64,000 bases of DNA from Sporobacter sp963675425 (GCA_963675425.1 OY776214.1:3596001-3660000), one strand, 5' to 3'. Positions 43,901 through 53,064 are shown, numbered from the stretch's first letter. The notes: a model not told the origin generated them from the letters alone. Numbers and translations: made by a program.

Positions 43901-43941
43901 CGCCCCAAAACGCCGTCCGATTCGAGCGGCATTTTGGGGCG
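43901..43941 (+). terminator. Terminator of the DUF169 gene
   Basis: Fifteen-base arms (43901-43915 and 43927-43941) with one mismatch, including AAAA/TTTT; no long U-tract after it. Confidence 0.65.
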
Positions 43942-44027
43942 TTCACTATGGCGAAAATACCTGACGCGACAATCATGTTAAATCCGCCCTGATTTCTTGC
44001 GGTAGATTTGGGTCCATAGACGTTTGC

Positions 44028-44222
44028 TCAGGGCCGGGGCTTATTGGTTCTTACATGCATAACCGCATACATCGGGCAATAACCCATAAGACCTGTCACA
44101 AGAGGGATGAGTCCCAGCAGACCGAGGTATCTCCGCTCCTGATTGAGGGCAAAAAACAAACTCAAAACCGCAAGGCCTAGTATAATGCGGATAACACGGT
44201 CTCCCGTTCCGATATTTTTCAT
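44028..44222 (-). CDS. DUF2892 (YgaP-type) membrane protein
   Basis: A 64-residue protein of the DUF2892 family. It shows the family opening (MKNIGTGDRVIRIILGLAVL), two membrane helices and the GYCPMYAVM end. Family members are inner-membrane proteins, sometimes fused to rhodanese domains; this one is stand-alone. AAGGAGG precedes the start. Function unknown. Confidence 0.9.
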   Translation of the reverse strand: MKNIGTGDRVIRIILGLAVLSLFFALNQERRYLGLLGLIPLVTGLMGYCPMYAVMHVRTNKPRP

Positions 44223-44532
44223 AGCGGCGCCTCCTTTTTATGTTTCATATTAAGTATTTCCTTTTTCGGCGTAACCATCCAATCGCACCGTCGGAAGCGC
44301 GTCGTCATACTGAGTGGGAGACACACGAAAAAAGATAGCGCGGCATGCCATTAAATGGTATAAGTTCCAAGACGCAGCAAGAAATATCTGTTGAGAGGCG
44401 GTACCGACGTGTCAAGAAAAACTTTGACAGGCCCGATGTAATCATAAAATCCACTTGCCGTGGACTTTTTCAAACGCTGGCAGGTTGCGTTTATCAGGCG
44501 GACCACTTATGATCAGATCGGAAGGTGATAGT
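44223..44532. other. Intergenic region between divergent DUF2892 and HTH-membrane genes
   Basis: No further gene is seen. A TTGACA (44424-44429) and TAAAAT (44445-44450) pair faces the HTH gene, but the 15-nt spacing is short, so the promoter is tentative. Confidence 0.35.
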
Positions 44533-45354
44533 TTGGACAATAAGAAAATCGGACGATTTATAGCCGCACAGAGAAAACAGCTGTCTATGACGCAGCGGGA
44601 GCTGGCAGAGCAGCTCAACATGAGCAATCGCGCTGTTTCAAAATGGGAAACGGGCGAGGGATACCCGGATATCACGGTGCTGCCCGCCCTGGCTGAAATA
44701 CTGAGGGTAACGGTTGACGAGTTGTTGGCGGGCGAAAAAAATGCCCCAGGTCTGGAAGCGGGCAATATGGACGTTAACACGCCGCCCGGCACCTATCGCG
44801 TTAAGGATACCCGGGAACAGGCCGGTTACTTATTAGAAAACGGTTTGAGACGCTTTTCATACCTATATATGGCCGCACTGGGAATTGTGATGCTCGGCAT
44901 TATCGCATCCGCGCTCAGCCTCAGATTGTACGACCGGATTTTTATTTCCACACTTATTTACGCCTTGCTTATTTCGCTGATCTTTTTAGTTATTGGGTTC
45001 ATGTTCTATAGAAATATCTGCAGAAATCTCAAGGGCCTGATTGATAAGTATCATACGCTGCTGGGCGATTTAGATATCGATTATCGTCAGCTCATTTATA
45101 AAAAACACATAGGATTTTTGTTATTATATATAATTCAGACCATCATTCTGATTGGCGTGATACCGCTGTCTCCGTTCATGGGCGTGGGGTATTATCGCGC
45201 TTTCCAGACAATATTCGGATACACCACGGGAACAGGCCGGCTGGTAATAGACCAGGGCTTTTGTATGCTTTTATGTCTTTTATTGTACGGCATATCAGCA
45301 TCCGCGGGAATTTTAATCCTGACGAAAATGACCGTTAAAAAGAAGAGTAGCTAA
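44533..45354 (+). CDS. Cro/C1-type HTH regulator with C-terminal membrane domain
   Basis: A 273-residue protein with an N-terminal XRE HTH (about 1-62: MTQRELAEQLNMSNRAVSKWETGEGYPDITVLPALAEIL) and a C-terminal domain of four membrane helices. It is therefore a membrane-anchored regulator that may sense an envelope or membrane signal. I chose TTG at 44533 (MDNKKIGRFI) after GAAGGTGAT; ATG at 44509 has no ribosome site. It is monocistronic, followed by a terminator. Ligand and target are unknown. Confidence 0.85.
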   Translation: MDNKKIGRFIAAQRKQLSMTQRELAEQLNMSNRAVSKWETGEGYPDITVLPALAEILRVTVDELLAGEKNAPGLEAGNMDVNTPPGTYRVKDTREQAGYLLENGLRRFSYLYMAALGIVMLGIIASALSLRLYDRIFISTLIYALLISLIFLVIGFMFYRNICRNLKGLIDKYHTLLGDLDIDYRQLIYKKHIGFLLLYIIQTIILIGVIPLSPFMGVGYYRAFQTIFGYTTGTGRLVIDQGFCMLLCLLLYGISASAGILILTKMTVKKKSS

Positions 45355-45377
45355 GAGGGTACCACAGTTATTTATCG

Positions 45378-45400
45378 GGCGGGAGAAATCCCGCCTTTTC
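45378..45400 (+). terminator. Terminator of the HTH-membrane gene
   Basis: GGCGGG and CCCGCC arms with a 6-nt loop, followed by TTTTC. Confidence 0.75.
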
Positions 45401-45447
45401 TGCGTCTTGAGTCGCGTGGCGCTTTTGGTGTAAAAATTAATAAACGG

Positions 45448-45476
45448 TTGATATTTTACCAAATGTCGGGTAGATT
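45448..45476 (+). promoter_or_regulatory. Probable promoter of rarA
   Basis: TTGATA (45448-45453), 17-nt spacer, TAGATT (45471-45476). Confidence 0.5.
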
Positions 45477-45557
45477 GTTATGTAACAATACGCTCCCGTT
45501 GCCGCCGTCAAATTTGATTAGCGCTCGAGAGCTGACTAACATAAAGGCGGTGATTAG

Positions 45558-46829
45558 ATGTACAGGCCTTTGGCCGACGAGATACGGCCGACGACTCTGG
45601 ACGACGTTGTCGGGCAGGAGCACATATTGGGCAAAAGGGGCCTACTGAGACGGATTATCTCAAGCGGTAATATCCCGAACATGATCTTTTACGGCCCGTC
45701 CGGCTCCGGCAAAACGACGGTCGCCAGCATCATCGCCAACCAGTCCGGCCGGACGCTGCACAAGCTTAACGCCACATCGGCCGGTACGGCGGATATTAAA
45801 AATATCATTGCCGACCTCGACACGCTGCTTGCCCCCAACGGCGTGCTGCTGTATCTCGATGAGATTCAGTACTTCAATAAAAAGCAGCAGCAGTCGCTTC
45901 TGGAGTTTATCGAAAACGGGAAAATCACGCTCATCGCCTCTACGACAGAAAATCCCTACTTTTACGTGTATAATGCTATATTAAGCCGAAGTACCGTCTT
46001 TGAGTTCAAGCAGCTGACGGCCAGGTCCGTCGAGCCGGCTGTTGCCCGGGCTTTTCGGCTCATGGAAAAGCGTGAAAACGTAACGGCCGATATAGAAGAC
46101 GGCGTCGCTGCGCATATCGCATCTACTTGCGGCGGCGACGTTAGAAAAGCTATTAATACCGTTGAGCTGCTGTTTTCAGCGTCAGAACGGCACAATGATC
46201 AAAAAGCAATTACGCTGGAGGATGCAAAAGCCCTCTCTCAGAGGAGCGCCATGCGGTACGACCGGGAAGGCGACAGCCATTATGACATCCTCTCGGCGCT
46301 GCAGAAGTCCATACGCGGGTCTGACCCGGACGCGGCGGTGCATTATCTGGCCCGGCTGATGGAGGCGGGAGACCTGCTATCGGCCTGCCGTCGTCTGCTC
46401 GTTATTGCCGCGGAAGATATCGGGCTGGCGTTTCCCCAGGCGATCGTCATCGTCAAGGCCTGCGTAGACAGCGCCTTGCAGCTGGGCCTGCCCGAAGCGC
46501 GCATCCCGCTGGCCGAGGCCGCCGTCCTGCTGGCCACCGCGCCGAAATCCAATTCCGCCTATGTCGCGCTGGACGCGGCGCAGGCCGATATCCGGAACGG
46601 GAAAATCGGCGACATTCCGCGCGAGCTGCAAAATGTCCACGCCGACAGCGCCGGGCTGGAGCGGGAACAAAATTATAAATATCCCCATAATTATCCCGGT
46701 CGGTGGGTCCGGCAGCAATACCTGCCGGACGCTATTAAAAACGCCCGGTACTACGAATATGCCGACAATAAAACAGAACAGGCGGCTAAAAAATACTGGG
46801 ATATTATCAAGGGCGTCGACAACGCATAG
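45558..46829 (+). CDS. rarA: Replication-associated recombination protein A (RarA/MgsA)
   Basis: An AAA+ ATPase related to clamp loaders that acts at stalled replication forks. The 423-residue protein starts with RPTTLDDVVGQEHILG, has Walker A YGPSGSGKTT, Walker B LYLDEIQ and the sensor STTENPYF, and ends with the tetramerisation region YKYPHNYPGRWVRQQYLP, all typical. Full length. It is followed 34 nt later by the DUF951 gene. Confidence 0.95.
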   Translation: MYRPLADEIRPTTLDDVVGQEHILGKRGLLRRIISSGNIPNMIFYGPSGSGKTTVASIIANQSGRTLHKLNATSAGTADIKNIIADLDTLLAPNGVLLYLDEIQYFNKKQQQSLLEFIENGKITLIASTTENPYFYVYNAILSRSTVFEFKQLTARSVEPAVARAFRLMEKRENVTADIEDGVAAHIASTCGGDVRKAINTVELLFSASERHNDQKAITLEDAKALSQRSAMRYDREGDSHYDILSALQKSIRGSDPDAAVHYLARLMEAGDLLSACRRLLVIAAEDIGLAFPQAIVIVKACVDSALQLGLPEARIPLAEAAVLLATAPKSNSAYVALDAAQADIRNGKIGDIPRELQNVHADSAGLEREQNYKYPHNYPGRWVRQQYLPDAIKNARYYEYADNKTEQAAKKYWDIIKGVDNA

Positions 46830-46863
46830 GGCCGATCATCGTTGCCCGGAGGGAGAAGATCAC

Positions 46864-47061
46864 ATGGATATTCGTGTCGGAGACGTGCTGACGATGAAAA
46901 AAAAGCACCCGTGCGGGTCGCAGGATTTTCTGGTTCTGCGCATCGGGGCGGATTTTAAGCTGCGCTGCCGTGGCTGCGCCCATGAGATTATGAGCACAAG
47001 AAGCCATATCGAAAAGAATATCAAAAAGATCGTCCGGAACGATATGGAAATCAAGGTTTGA
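46864..47061 (+). CDS. DUF951 family protein
   Basis: A 65-residue protein, MDIRVGDVLTMKKKHPCGSQDF onwards with a CRGC pair; this is DUF951, a small Firmicutes family with a likely nucleic-acid or zinc-binding beta fold. In B. subtilis the relative (YyaB/YchF region type) has no proven role. GGAGGGAG precedes the ATG at 46864. It probably shares the rarA transcript. Confidence 0.9.
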   Translation: MDIRVGDVLTMKKKHPCGSQDFLVLRIGADFKLRCRGCAHEIMSTRSHIEKNIKKIVRNDMEIKV

Positions 47062-47096
47062 ATATGCCTGGGAACTGGCCGCGTCCAACAAAAAGA

Positions 47097-47117
47097 GGCT
47101 GCCCGAGCAGGACAGCC
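47097..47117 (-). terminator. Terminator of the TIM-barrel-like gene
   Basis: Eight-base arms GGCTGTCC/GGGCAGCC (one G-U) and then TCTTTTTG, read on the minus strand. The rarA-DUF951 unit converges on it. Confidence 0.7.
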
Positions 47118-47128
47118 CAGTGAAGACA

Positions 47129-47902
47129 TCAGCGCGTCAGCTGACTCACAAGATCAGCCACATGCGGGTAAAACAGGAACGCGCTGTCGATGCCCATACG
47201 TTCGGCGAGGACGAGCTTGCGTTGGATACTCTCGGCGTCGTCGAACAAGACGAAGTGCGCGCCTTTTTTATCCCAGTATGTAAAGTACTGCGCGTAAAGC
47301 GCCTCTGAGAAAAACGGTTTTGCCGCGTATTGTTTTACCAGCGCGGCAAACGCCTCGGGCGACAGCTGCTTGCCGGTCCCGTTAGAGGCCGGCAGCGTAA
47401 AATCCATCCGTACGCGTTCAATCTCCAGCGCAACGCGCCCGACGCCGTATTTGCCAAGCGCCGTAACGATGTGCTCGTGAAGCGTTCCGCCCGACAGCGC
47501 CGTCGGCACCAGCACGCTGGCCTGAGCACTGGAGTCGGCCATTTTTTCCGGAACGTACAACCGCAGGCCGTTTTTTTTGGCCTCGGCGCCCAGTTCGCCG
47601 GCCAGCGGAAAAAGCGGCTTCGCTGGGGCGTTGCCAACATCTAAAATGATACCCTCAAAATTGCTGCGGCGGCATTCGCCGATGATCTCCGCCATGAGAG
47701 CGGAGGACGGTCCGCCGCCGGTATAGCCGCCCGTATCGACGACAAGCAGCCCGCCGCTGTTAACGCGCGCGCGTTCTGAGCGGAAGAGATGATACCCCCG
47801 GCCGATACGGTAGATCATATGCGCTACCTTAAAGCCGGTCGCGGCGGCGGCGCTGACGGATTCCGGCGGTGCTACCAGATAGATTTGTGCGGCGTTGTCC
47901 AA
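47129..47902 (-). CDS. Conserved hypothetical protein, possibly a TIM-barrel
   Basis: A 257-residue protein with alternating beta-strand and helix segments (VVDTGGYTGG, GIILDVGNAP, LRLYVPEK, AQYFTYWDKKGAHFVLFDD, IDSAFLFYPHV), which suggests a barrel like that of GH18-type or related proteins. No catalytic motif can be named and no signal peptide is seen, so it is cytoplasmic. The start is TTG at 47902 (MDNAAQIYLVAPP), after CGGGAGGG; the frame extends to another TTG at 47938 without a site. Function unknown. Confidence 0.7.
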   Translation of the reverse strand: MDNAAQIYLVAPPESVSAAAATGFKVAHMIYRIGRGYHLFRSERARVNSGGLLVVDTGGYTGGGPSSALMAEIIGECRRSNFEGIILDVGNAPAKPLFPLAGELGAEAKKNGLRLYVPEKMADSSAQASVLVPTALSGGTLHEHIVTALGKYGVGRVALEIERVRMDFTLPASNGTGKQLSPEAFAALVKQYAAKPFFSEALYAQYFTYWDKKGAHFVLFDDAESIQRKLVLAERMGIDSAFLFYPHVADLVSQLTR

Positions 47903-48008
47903 CGTCGTTCCCTCCCGTACTTCGGTATGATTGTCCAAATATGCCGCGTTATAATAGACGGCCGGCTCGGACGGTGACAGTATAAACTATGTTTTTAAGG
48001 TGCCTGAT

Positions 48009-48542
48009 ATGAGCTTTTCTTTAATCCCGAACTACTCGTTTTCAAGCATATGCGCCGTAACGCCTGAATTTTTAAAGCGTCGGGGCATCCGCTTGCTGCT
48101 TTTGGACCTTGACAATACGATGGCGCCGTACGGAACAAACGAGCCGAGCGAGGATATTGCCGCCTGGGCGGAAAATATGAAGGGAAACGGGATTGAGCTT
48201 TTTATTATTACAAACAACAGGCGGTTAAAACGTGTGGAAAGTCTGGCGGCCGCCTTCGGGGTGGATTATATTATGGGGGCGAATAAGCCTTTTTCAGCCG
48301 ATATCAAAAAGGCGCTCAGCCAACTCGGTAAAAATCCGTCGGAAACGGCGCTGGCCGGTGACCAGATCTATACAGACGTCATCGCGGCCAACAGCGCCGG
48401 CGTTATGTCCATTGTTGTCGAGCCCATCGGGATGCTCCACCCGGCGATTAACCTGCGTTACTGGCTCGAGGCACCGTTCCGCGCCGCGTGCCGGCGCCGG
48501 ATGCGCCGGCGCGAGCGTTTGGGCCCGGCAGGCGATACGTAA
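48009..48542 (+). CDS. YqeG-family HAD phosphatase
   Basis: A 177-residue HAD superfamily (IIIA) protein. Motif I is LLDLDNTMAPY, motif II FIITNN, Lys in ANKPF and motif IV AGDQIYTD, so the phosphatase site is complete. In Bacillus, yqeG heads the yqeG-yqeH-aroE cluster; here it stands apart from those genes and precedes a peptidase. The ATG at 48009 follows AAGGTG; a GTG at 48000 is less well placed. The C-terminus is Arg-rich. Substrate unknown. Confidence 0.9.
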   Translation: MSFSLIPNYSFSSICAVTPEFLKRRGIRLLLLDLDNTMAPYGTNEPSEDIAAWAENMKGNGIELFIITNNRRLKRVESLAAAFGVDYIMGANKPFSADIKKALSQLGKNPSETALAGDQIYTDVIAANSAGVMSIVVEPIGMLHPAINLRYWLEAPFRAACRRRMRRRERLGPAGDT

Positions 48543-48631
48543 AGAGCGGCCCACATAAATGTCATACCCAAGATTGGTCGTCTGTTAAAGCGCCTCGGGA
48601 TTTAAAATAAATAACATCGGAGACATATATC

Positions 48632-49696
48632 ATGAACAATACAGAGAAAATAAAGGCAGCCGTGAAAAACAGCGCGCTGGATGCTGTTTTAATCACAAGC
48701 CCGGCTAACCGGCTGTACGCCACGGGTTTTACCTCGTCGGCGGGCATCGCGCTTATCACGGCCGAGACGGCCTGGTTTTTCACGGATTCCCGTTACTATG
48801 AAGCGGCATCCAATGACATTAAGGGCGCGGACGTCGCGCTTGTCGGCGGTGCGGAGACGTATGGAAAAAAGCTGAATGAAATCATTGCGGAAACCGGTAT
48901 CAAGACGCTCGGGTTTGAAGACGAGAGCGTCACGTACGCAGAATATAATATATGGCGCAAAAAGCTGGAAACCCGGCTGGAGGCGGCACAGACTCTCCTA
49001 ACGGACTTGCGGGCCGTTAAGAGCCGGGAGGATCTGGACGGACTCATCCGCGCGCAGCGGCTGGCGGAGCAGGCGTTTGAGCAGATCCTGCCGCTCATAT
49101 CGACAGACATCACCGAAAAGGAGCTGGCGGCTGAGCTGATTTACCGCTTTTTGAAGCTCGGCGCGGAAGATGTCTCGTTCGACCCCATCGTTGTGTCCGG
49201 TGTGCGCTCCAGCATGCCGCACGGCGTACCGACCGACGCGTATATATCCCGGGGATTTCTGACCATTGATTTCGGCGTAAAGCTCGGCGGCTGGTGCTCG
49301 GATACGACGCGTACCGTCTGCGTCGGCGGCTATGACAGCGGGATGCGCCATGTTTACGATACGGTACTCAGCGCGCAGGCAGCCGGCATCGAGGCTGTAA
49401 AAGCAGGCGTACCGGGCAGTGAAATCGACGGTGCGGCGCGTCGCGTCATCGAAGACGCGGGCTACGGCCAATATTTTGGACATGGCTTCGGACACGGGCT
49501 GGGGCTTGAGGTACATGAAGCGCCGAACGCCGCCCCGTCTAATTCGGACGGGGTCCCGGCGGGGGCTGTGATCTCGGCCGAACCGGGCATTTATCTGCCG
49601 GGACGCTATGGTGTGCGGATAGAGGATGTTCTATATGTGACGCCTGACGGCTGCGAAAATTTGACAAAACTGCCGAAGGAACTTTTAGTCGTATAA
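48632..49696 (+). CDS. Xaa-Pro aminopeptidase (M24 family)
   Basis: A 354-residue pita-bread metallopeptidase. The N-terminal creatinase-like domain (about 1-130) is followed by the M24 domain with the metal ligands in TIDFGVKLGGWCSDTTRT, GHGFGHGLGLEVHE, AEPGIYLPG and RIEDVL. It probably removes N-terminal residues before proline in the cytoplasm. The order peptidase-efp is common in Firmicutes and fits the link between proline-rich sequences and EF-P. Confidence 0.93.
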   Translation: MNNTEKIKAAVKNSALDAVLITSPANRLYATGFTSSAGIALITAETAWFFTDSRYYEAASNDIKGADVALVGGAETYGKKLNEIIAETGIKTLGFEDESVTYAEYNIWRKKLETRLEAAQTLLTDLRAVKSREDLDGLIRAQRLAEQAFEQILPLISTDITEKELAAELIYRFLKLGAEDVSFDPIVVSGVRSSMPHGVPTDAYISRGFLTIDFGVKLGGWCSDTTRTVCVGGYDSGMRHVYDTVLSAQAAGIEAVKAGVPGSEIDGAARRVIEDAGYGQYFGHGFGHGLGLEVHEAPNAAPSNSDGVPAGAVISAEPGIYLPGRYGVRIEDVLYVTPDGCENLTKLPKELLVV

Positions 49697-49703
49697 TTTG
49701 TCC

Positions 49704-49732
49704 TTGCAAACGTAAAAAAGATAGGATAAAAT
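49704..49732 (+). promoter_or_regulatory. Promoter of efp
   Basis: TTGCAA (49704-49709), 17-nt spacer, TAAAAT (49727-49732), 36 nt before the start codon. Confidence 0.65.
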
Positions 49733-49768
49733 CCCAAAGGGAGAAGACAATAAATTGGAGGATGCAAT

Positions 49769-50332
49769 ATGATTACAGCAAGCGATTTCAGAAACGGCGT
49801 GACCTTTGAGTGGGACGGAAAAGTCATGCAGGTCGTCGAGTTCCAGCATGTCAAGCCGGGTAAAGGCGCGGCGTTCGTCCGCACCAAAGTTAAGAACGTC
49901 ATCACCGGCGCTGTCGTCGAGACATCTTTCAGCCCGACAGATAAATTTGAAAACGCTTACGTTGAAAGACGCGACAAGGAATACAGCTATAACGACGGCA
50001 ATCTGTATTACTTTATGGATATGGAGACATTTGAGCTTGAACCGGTTGATGGGAGCCTTTTGGGCGATAACTTTAAGTTTGTCAAGGAAAATATGACGTG
50101 TACGATCTATTCCTATAAAGGCAAGATTTTTAACGTTGAGCCGCCCAACTTCGTTGAGCTCGTCATCACGCAGACAGACCCGGGCTTCAAGGGAGATACG
50201 GCCACAAACGTGACAAAGCCCGCTATCGTTGAAACCGGCGCGGAAGTTAAGGTTCCGCTTTTCATCAGCGAAGGCGAGAAGATCCGTATCGATACGAGGA
50301 CTGGGGAGTATCTGGAGCGTGCCAAGGGCTGA
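49769..50332 (+). CDS. efp: Elongation factor P
   Basis: Relieves ribosome stalling at polyproline. The 187-residue protein has three beta-barrel domains; the loop HVKPGKGAAFVRTK carries the Lys32 that is modified in many bacteria, and DPGFKGDTATNVTKPA is the domain III signature. TTGGAGG precedes the ATG. No EpmA or EpmB gene is present. It lies next to the Xaa-Pro peptidase gene. Confidence 0.96.
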   Translation: MITASDFRNGVTFEWDGKVMQVVEFQHVKPGKGAAFVRTKVKNVITGAVVETSFSPTDKFENAYVERRDKEYSYNDGNLYYFMDMETFELEPVDGSLLGDNFKFVKENMTCTIYSYKGKIFNVEPPNFVELVITQTDPGFKGDTATNVTKPAIVETGAEVKVPLFISEGEKIRIDTRTGEYLERAKG

Positions 50333-50380
50333 AATCTGTAAGATTTTAGAATATAGCAGATGCATAAAGGAGGCATTGTT

Positions 50381-50827
50381 ATGACAATCACTGAAAAAAT
50401 CGCGTATTTAAAAGGACTTGCTGACGGACTGTCGCTGGACACCGAGACGAATGAAGGTAAACTCATATCGGTCATAATTGATACGCTTGAGGACATCGCG
50501 CTTGAAATTGAGGAACTGAGCGAGAATACAGTCGATATCGGCGACGAGCTCGACGCGATTTCAGACGATCTGGCCGACGTTGAAGAAGTGCTATTCGGCA
50601 GTGAAGACGATATGGACGACGATTCCTGTGACGACGGCGATTCCTGCTGTTGCTGCGGCGAGAGCGTCGGTGAGGATGATTACGCGTACGAGGTTTCGTG
50701 CCCCTCCTGCGGCGAAGATATCATCGTGGAAGAAGAAGACCTTGAAAACGGCGATATGATTTGCCCCAACTGCGGCGAAAAGCTGGATTTTGAATTTGAC
50801 GAGGACGATGAATCAAAAGACGACTAA
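50381..50827 (+). CDS. CD1247-type acidic zinc-ribbon protein
   Basis: A 148-residue, very acidic protein. The N-terminal helical region (TEKIAYLKGLADGLSLDTETNEGKLI) matches the CD1247 N-terminal domain known from clostridia. A run of cysteines (CCCCGE), then CPSC and CPNC pairs, point to a C-terminal zinc ribbon, and the tail is Asp/Glu-rich. AAAGGAGG precedes the ATG at 50381. It follows efp by 48 nt and ends at a strong terminator, so the two are probably co-transcribed. Function unknown; the layout resembles RNA-polymerase- or ribosome-associated ribbon proteins, which is only suggestive. Confidence 0.85.
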   Translation: MTITEKIAYLKGLADGLSLDTETNEGKLISVIIDTLEDIALEIEELSENTVDIGDELDAISDDLADVEEVLFGSEDDMDDDSCDDGDSCCCCGESVGEDDYAYEVSCPSCGEDIIVEEEDLENGDMICPNCGEKLDFEFDEDDESKDD

Positions 50828-50878
50828 AGCGCGGGCGGACCGCCCTGAACCGGCCCGTCACGATCAAACGCCTGAATA

Positions 50879-50914
50879 CCCCGGCATGTCATTGCGGCAT
50901 GTCCGGGGTTTTTT
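50879..50914 (+). terminator. Terminator of the efp unit
   Basis: CCCCGG and CCGGGG outer arms with an inner CATG/CATG pairing, followed by six T. Confidence 0.88.
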
Positions 50915-50972
50915 CATATTGTGTACAAAAAGTAAATATTAAGTATTTTCCGGTCGAGCAACCGCTAAAACA

Positions 50973-51001
50973 TTGACATCATATCCTCAAAATAGTACAT
51001 T
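50973..51001 (+). promoter_or_regulatory. Probable promoter of the P-type ATPase homologue
   Basis: TTGACA (50973-50978), 17-nt spacer, TACATT (50996-51001). Confidence 0.5.
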
Positions 51002-51087
51002 ATTATATAATATATGTAAAATTCAGTCGTATTGTCACTCTTATTCGGTCAGAAAAAAGCAATATCCTTGGGATTGAGGTACGAAAT

Positions 51088-53064
51088 GTGAACGATGAAA
51101 TAGAAAAAAAGAGCTTACTGCCGCCTATTCTGCTCACGGATATCCTGCTGATCGCCTGCTGTACCGTCTCCGCGGCACTGTTTGCCGTGGCGGCGCTTAT
51201 GCAGCTTGATGAACGGGTGAAGAGTTTTATCTTCATAGCCTGTGTGATACTGCTGCTATACGATCTGCTGTTTGATGCGGTCATGAAATTTATATATGCG
51301 CGCTTGTTCGATCATAATCTGATGGCAATTCTCGCCGCTGTCGGTATGCTGCTCATCGGTTGGGGGATGGCCGCGGCGGCCGCGGCTTTGATCTACAGGG
51401 TTGGCGCCGCCGCCAACAGGCTGATGGCCGAGCGCTCTGTAATCACCGCTGAAAGCATGCTGGACATCAGGCCGGAGGTCGTCAACGCCGTCGTGAGCGG
51501 CGCTATCGTGCAGATGTCGGCCGGGAAAATTGTGATCGGCGACGTGATCTCCGTGGCGCCCGGCGAATATATCGCTTTTGACGGGCTTGTGACAGACGGC
51601 AAATCCGCGCTTGATATCTCAGTGATGACCGGCGAAACAGAGCCGCGTCCCGTCTCACCAGGCAGCAAGGTCATGTCGGGCAGCCTCAATCTTACGGGCG
51701 TTTTGATTATCCGTGTGACGTCGGATTTCGATGATTCAGGCGTATCGCGCGTTGTCCAGTATTTAAACGACGCGGAAAGCCGCAAGTCCAGGCCGGAGAA
51801 AACAGCAGCGTGGCTGGCAAAGCTCTTTATGCCGGCAGCCTGCACCGTGGCTTTTATATTTGGGGTGCTCGTCCCGCTCATCGGCGGACTTGAGTGGCGT
51901 CCATGGCTGGGCCGCGGCTTTGGCATTCTCTTTATTTCAAGCCTCAGCTCGCAGGCGCTTTCGATCCAGCTGACCTACTATAACAGCATAGCCAGCGCGC
52001 TTAAAAAAGGCATCCTGTTCAAGGGCGCCGACGTTGTGGACACCATCGCCCACGCCACGTCTGTCGTCTTTGATATGACCGGCATCCTGACAGTCGGCCG
52101 TTTCCGCGTGGTCGATATTCATCCCAATAATCTTTCGCGTGAACGGCTTTTAATGCTGGCCGCGTACGCCGCGGCCAATGCCAACACGCCGATTATGCGG
52201 GCCATCACGGAAGAGGCCGATGTTGAAGTTGATCTCACCAAGATTAATGCTTACCGCCCCTCTCCGCTCGGCGGATACGAGGTTGATATCGGCAGCATTA
52301 CCGTTTCGATCGGCGGCGAGGCCTTTATGGCAGAGCTGGGTATTACTCCTGATATATCGAACGCCATGGCAACCGCCGTCTATGTGGCTCTCAACGGACG
52401 GTATGCCGGACGGCTTCTTTTATCGGACGCAATCCGTCCCGACGCAAAAAATGCCGTGCGCCGTCTGCAGACAAACGGTGTGGACCGGATCGCCATGTTT
52501 ACCGGGGATAACGTCAGCGCCGCCGGCGACGTAGCCACACAGATCGGCATCGGCGAGCTTTATACGGAAACGCGGCCGGAGGATAAAATCATGCGCCTGA
52601 TCGGGCTCCATGATATGCAGCTGAGGGGCGACAAACTGATCTTTGTCGGCGACGCCTCAGACGACCCGTCGGTGCTGAAACGAGCCGACGCCGGCATCGT
52701 CATGGGCGGTCTTGGCCCGCGCGACGTAGAGGAGGCTGCCGATATGATTATTATGACCGAGGCGCCGTCCAAGGTGGCCGAGGCGATCATGCTGGCACGC
52801 AATGCGGATCAAATTGTCCGGCAGAATATACCGGTACTGCTTGGGGGAAAGGCCGTGCTGGTCCTGCTTCTGGTGACCGGCATTTTCCCCGTCTGGGCGG
52901 GCGTGCTGGCCGACGCGCTTTTAATGCTCGCGGCGATTTTAAACGCCATGCGCGCGTTCGGCATGACGCGGCAGGATATCCGAAACGCACTGTCAAGACA
53001 TAGGCCGGCAAAGGACGACGACACGTACGAGTATGAGTATGACGGCGACCCGGAAAATTACTAA
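51088..53064 (+). CDS. Degenerate P-type (P1B-like) ATPase homologue
   Basis: A 658-residue membrane protein with the P1B ATPase architecture but altered active-site motifs. TGE of the actuator domain (181-183) and TGDN (472-475) are intact. The phosphorylation motif DKTGT reads DMTGI (329-333): the Asp is kept, the Lys and second Thr are lost. The hinge GDGxND is GDASDD (521-526). The transmembrane CPC metal motif is replaced by SSLSSQALS (284-292), the HP site lacks its His, and there is no N-terminal metal-binding domain. It may be a non-transporting or regulatory pseudo-ATPase. GTG start at 51088 with GGGATTGAGG upstream. The acidic, Tyr-rich tail is unusual. Confidence 0.85.
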   Translation: MNDEIEKKSLLPPILLTDILLIACCTVSAALFAVAALMQLDERVKSFIFIACVILLLYDLLFDAVMKFIYARLFDHNLMAILAAVGMLLIGWGMAAAAAALIYRVGAAANRLMAERSVITAESMLDIRPEVVNAVVSGAIVQMSAGKIVIGDVISVAPGEYIAFDGLVTDGKSALDISVMTGETEPRPVSPGSKVMSGSLNLTGVLIIRVTSDFDDSGVSRVVQYLNDAESRKSRPEKTAAWLAKLFMPAACTVAFIFGVLVPLIGGLEWRPWLGRGFGILFISSLSSQALSIQLTYYNSIASALKKGILFKGADVVDTIAHATSVVFDMTGILTVGRFRVVDIHPNNLSRERLLMLAAYAAANANTPIMRAITEEADVEVDLTKINAYRPSPLGGYEVDIGSITVSIGGEAFMAELGITPDISNAMATAVYVALNGRYAGRLLLSDAIRPDAKNAVRRLQTNGVDRIAMFTGDNVSAAGDVATQIGIGELYTETRPEDKIMRLIGLHDMQLRGDKLIFVGDASDDPSVLKRADAGIVMGGLGPRDVEEAADMIIMTEAPSKVAEAIMLARNADQIVRQNIPVLLGGKAVLVLLLVTGIFPVWAGVLADALLMLAAILNAMRAFGMTRQDIRNALSRHRPAKDDDTYEYEYDGDPENY

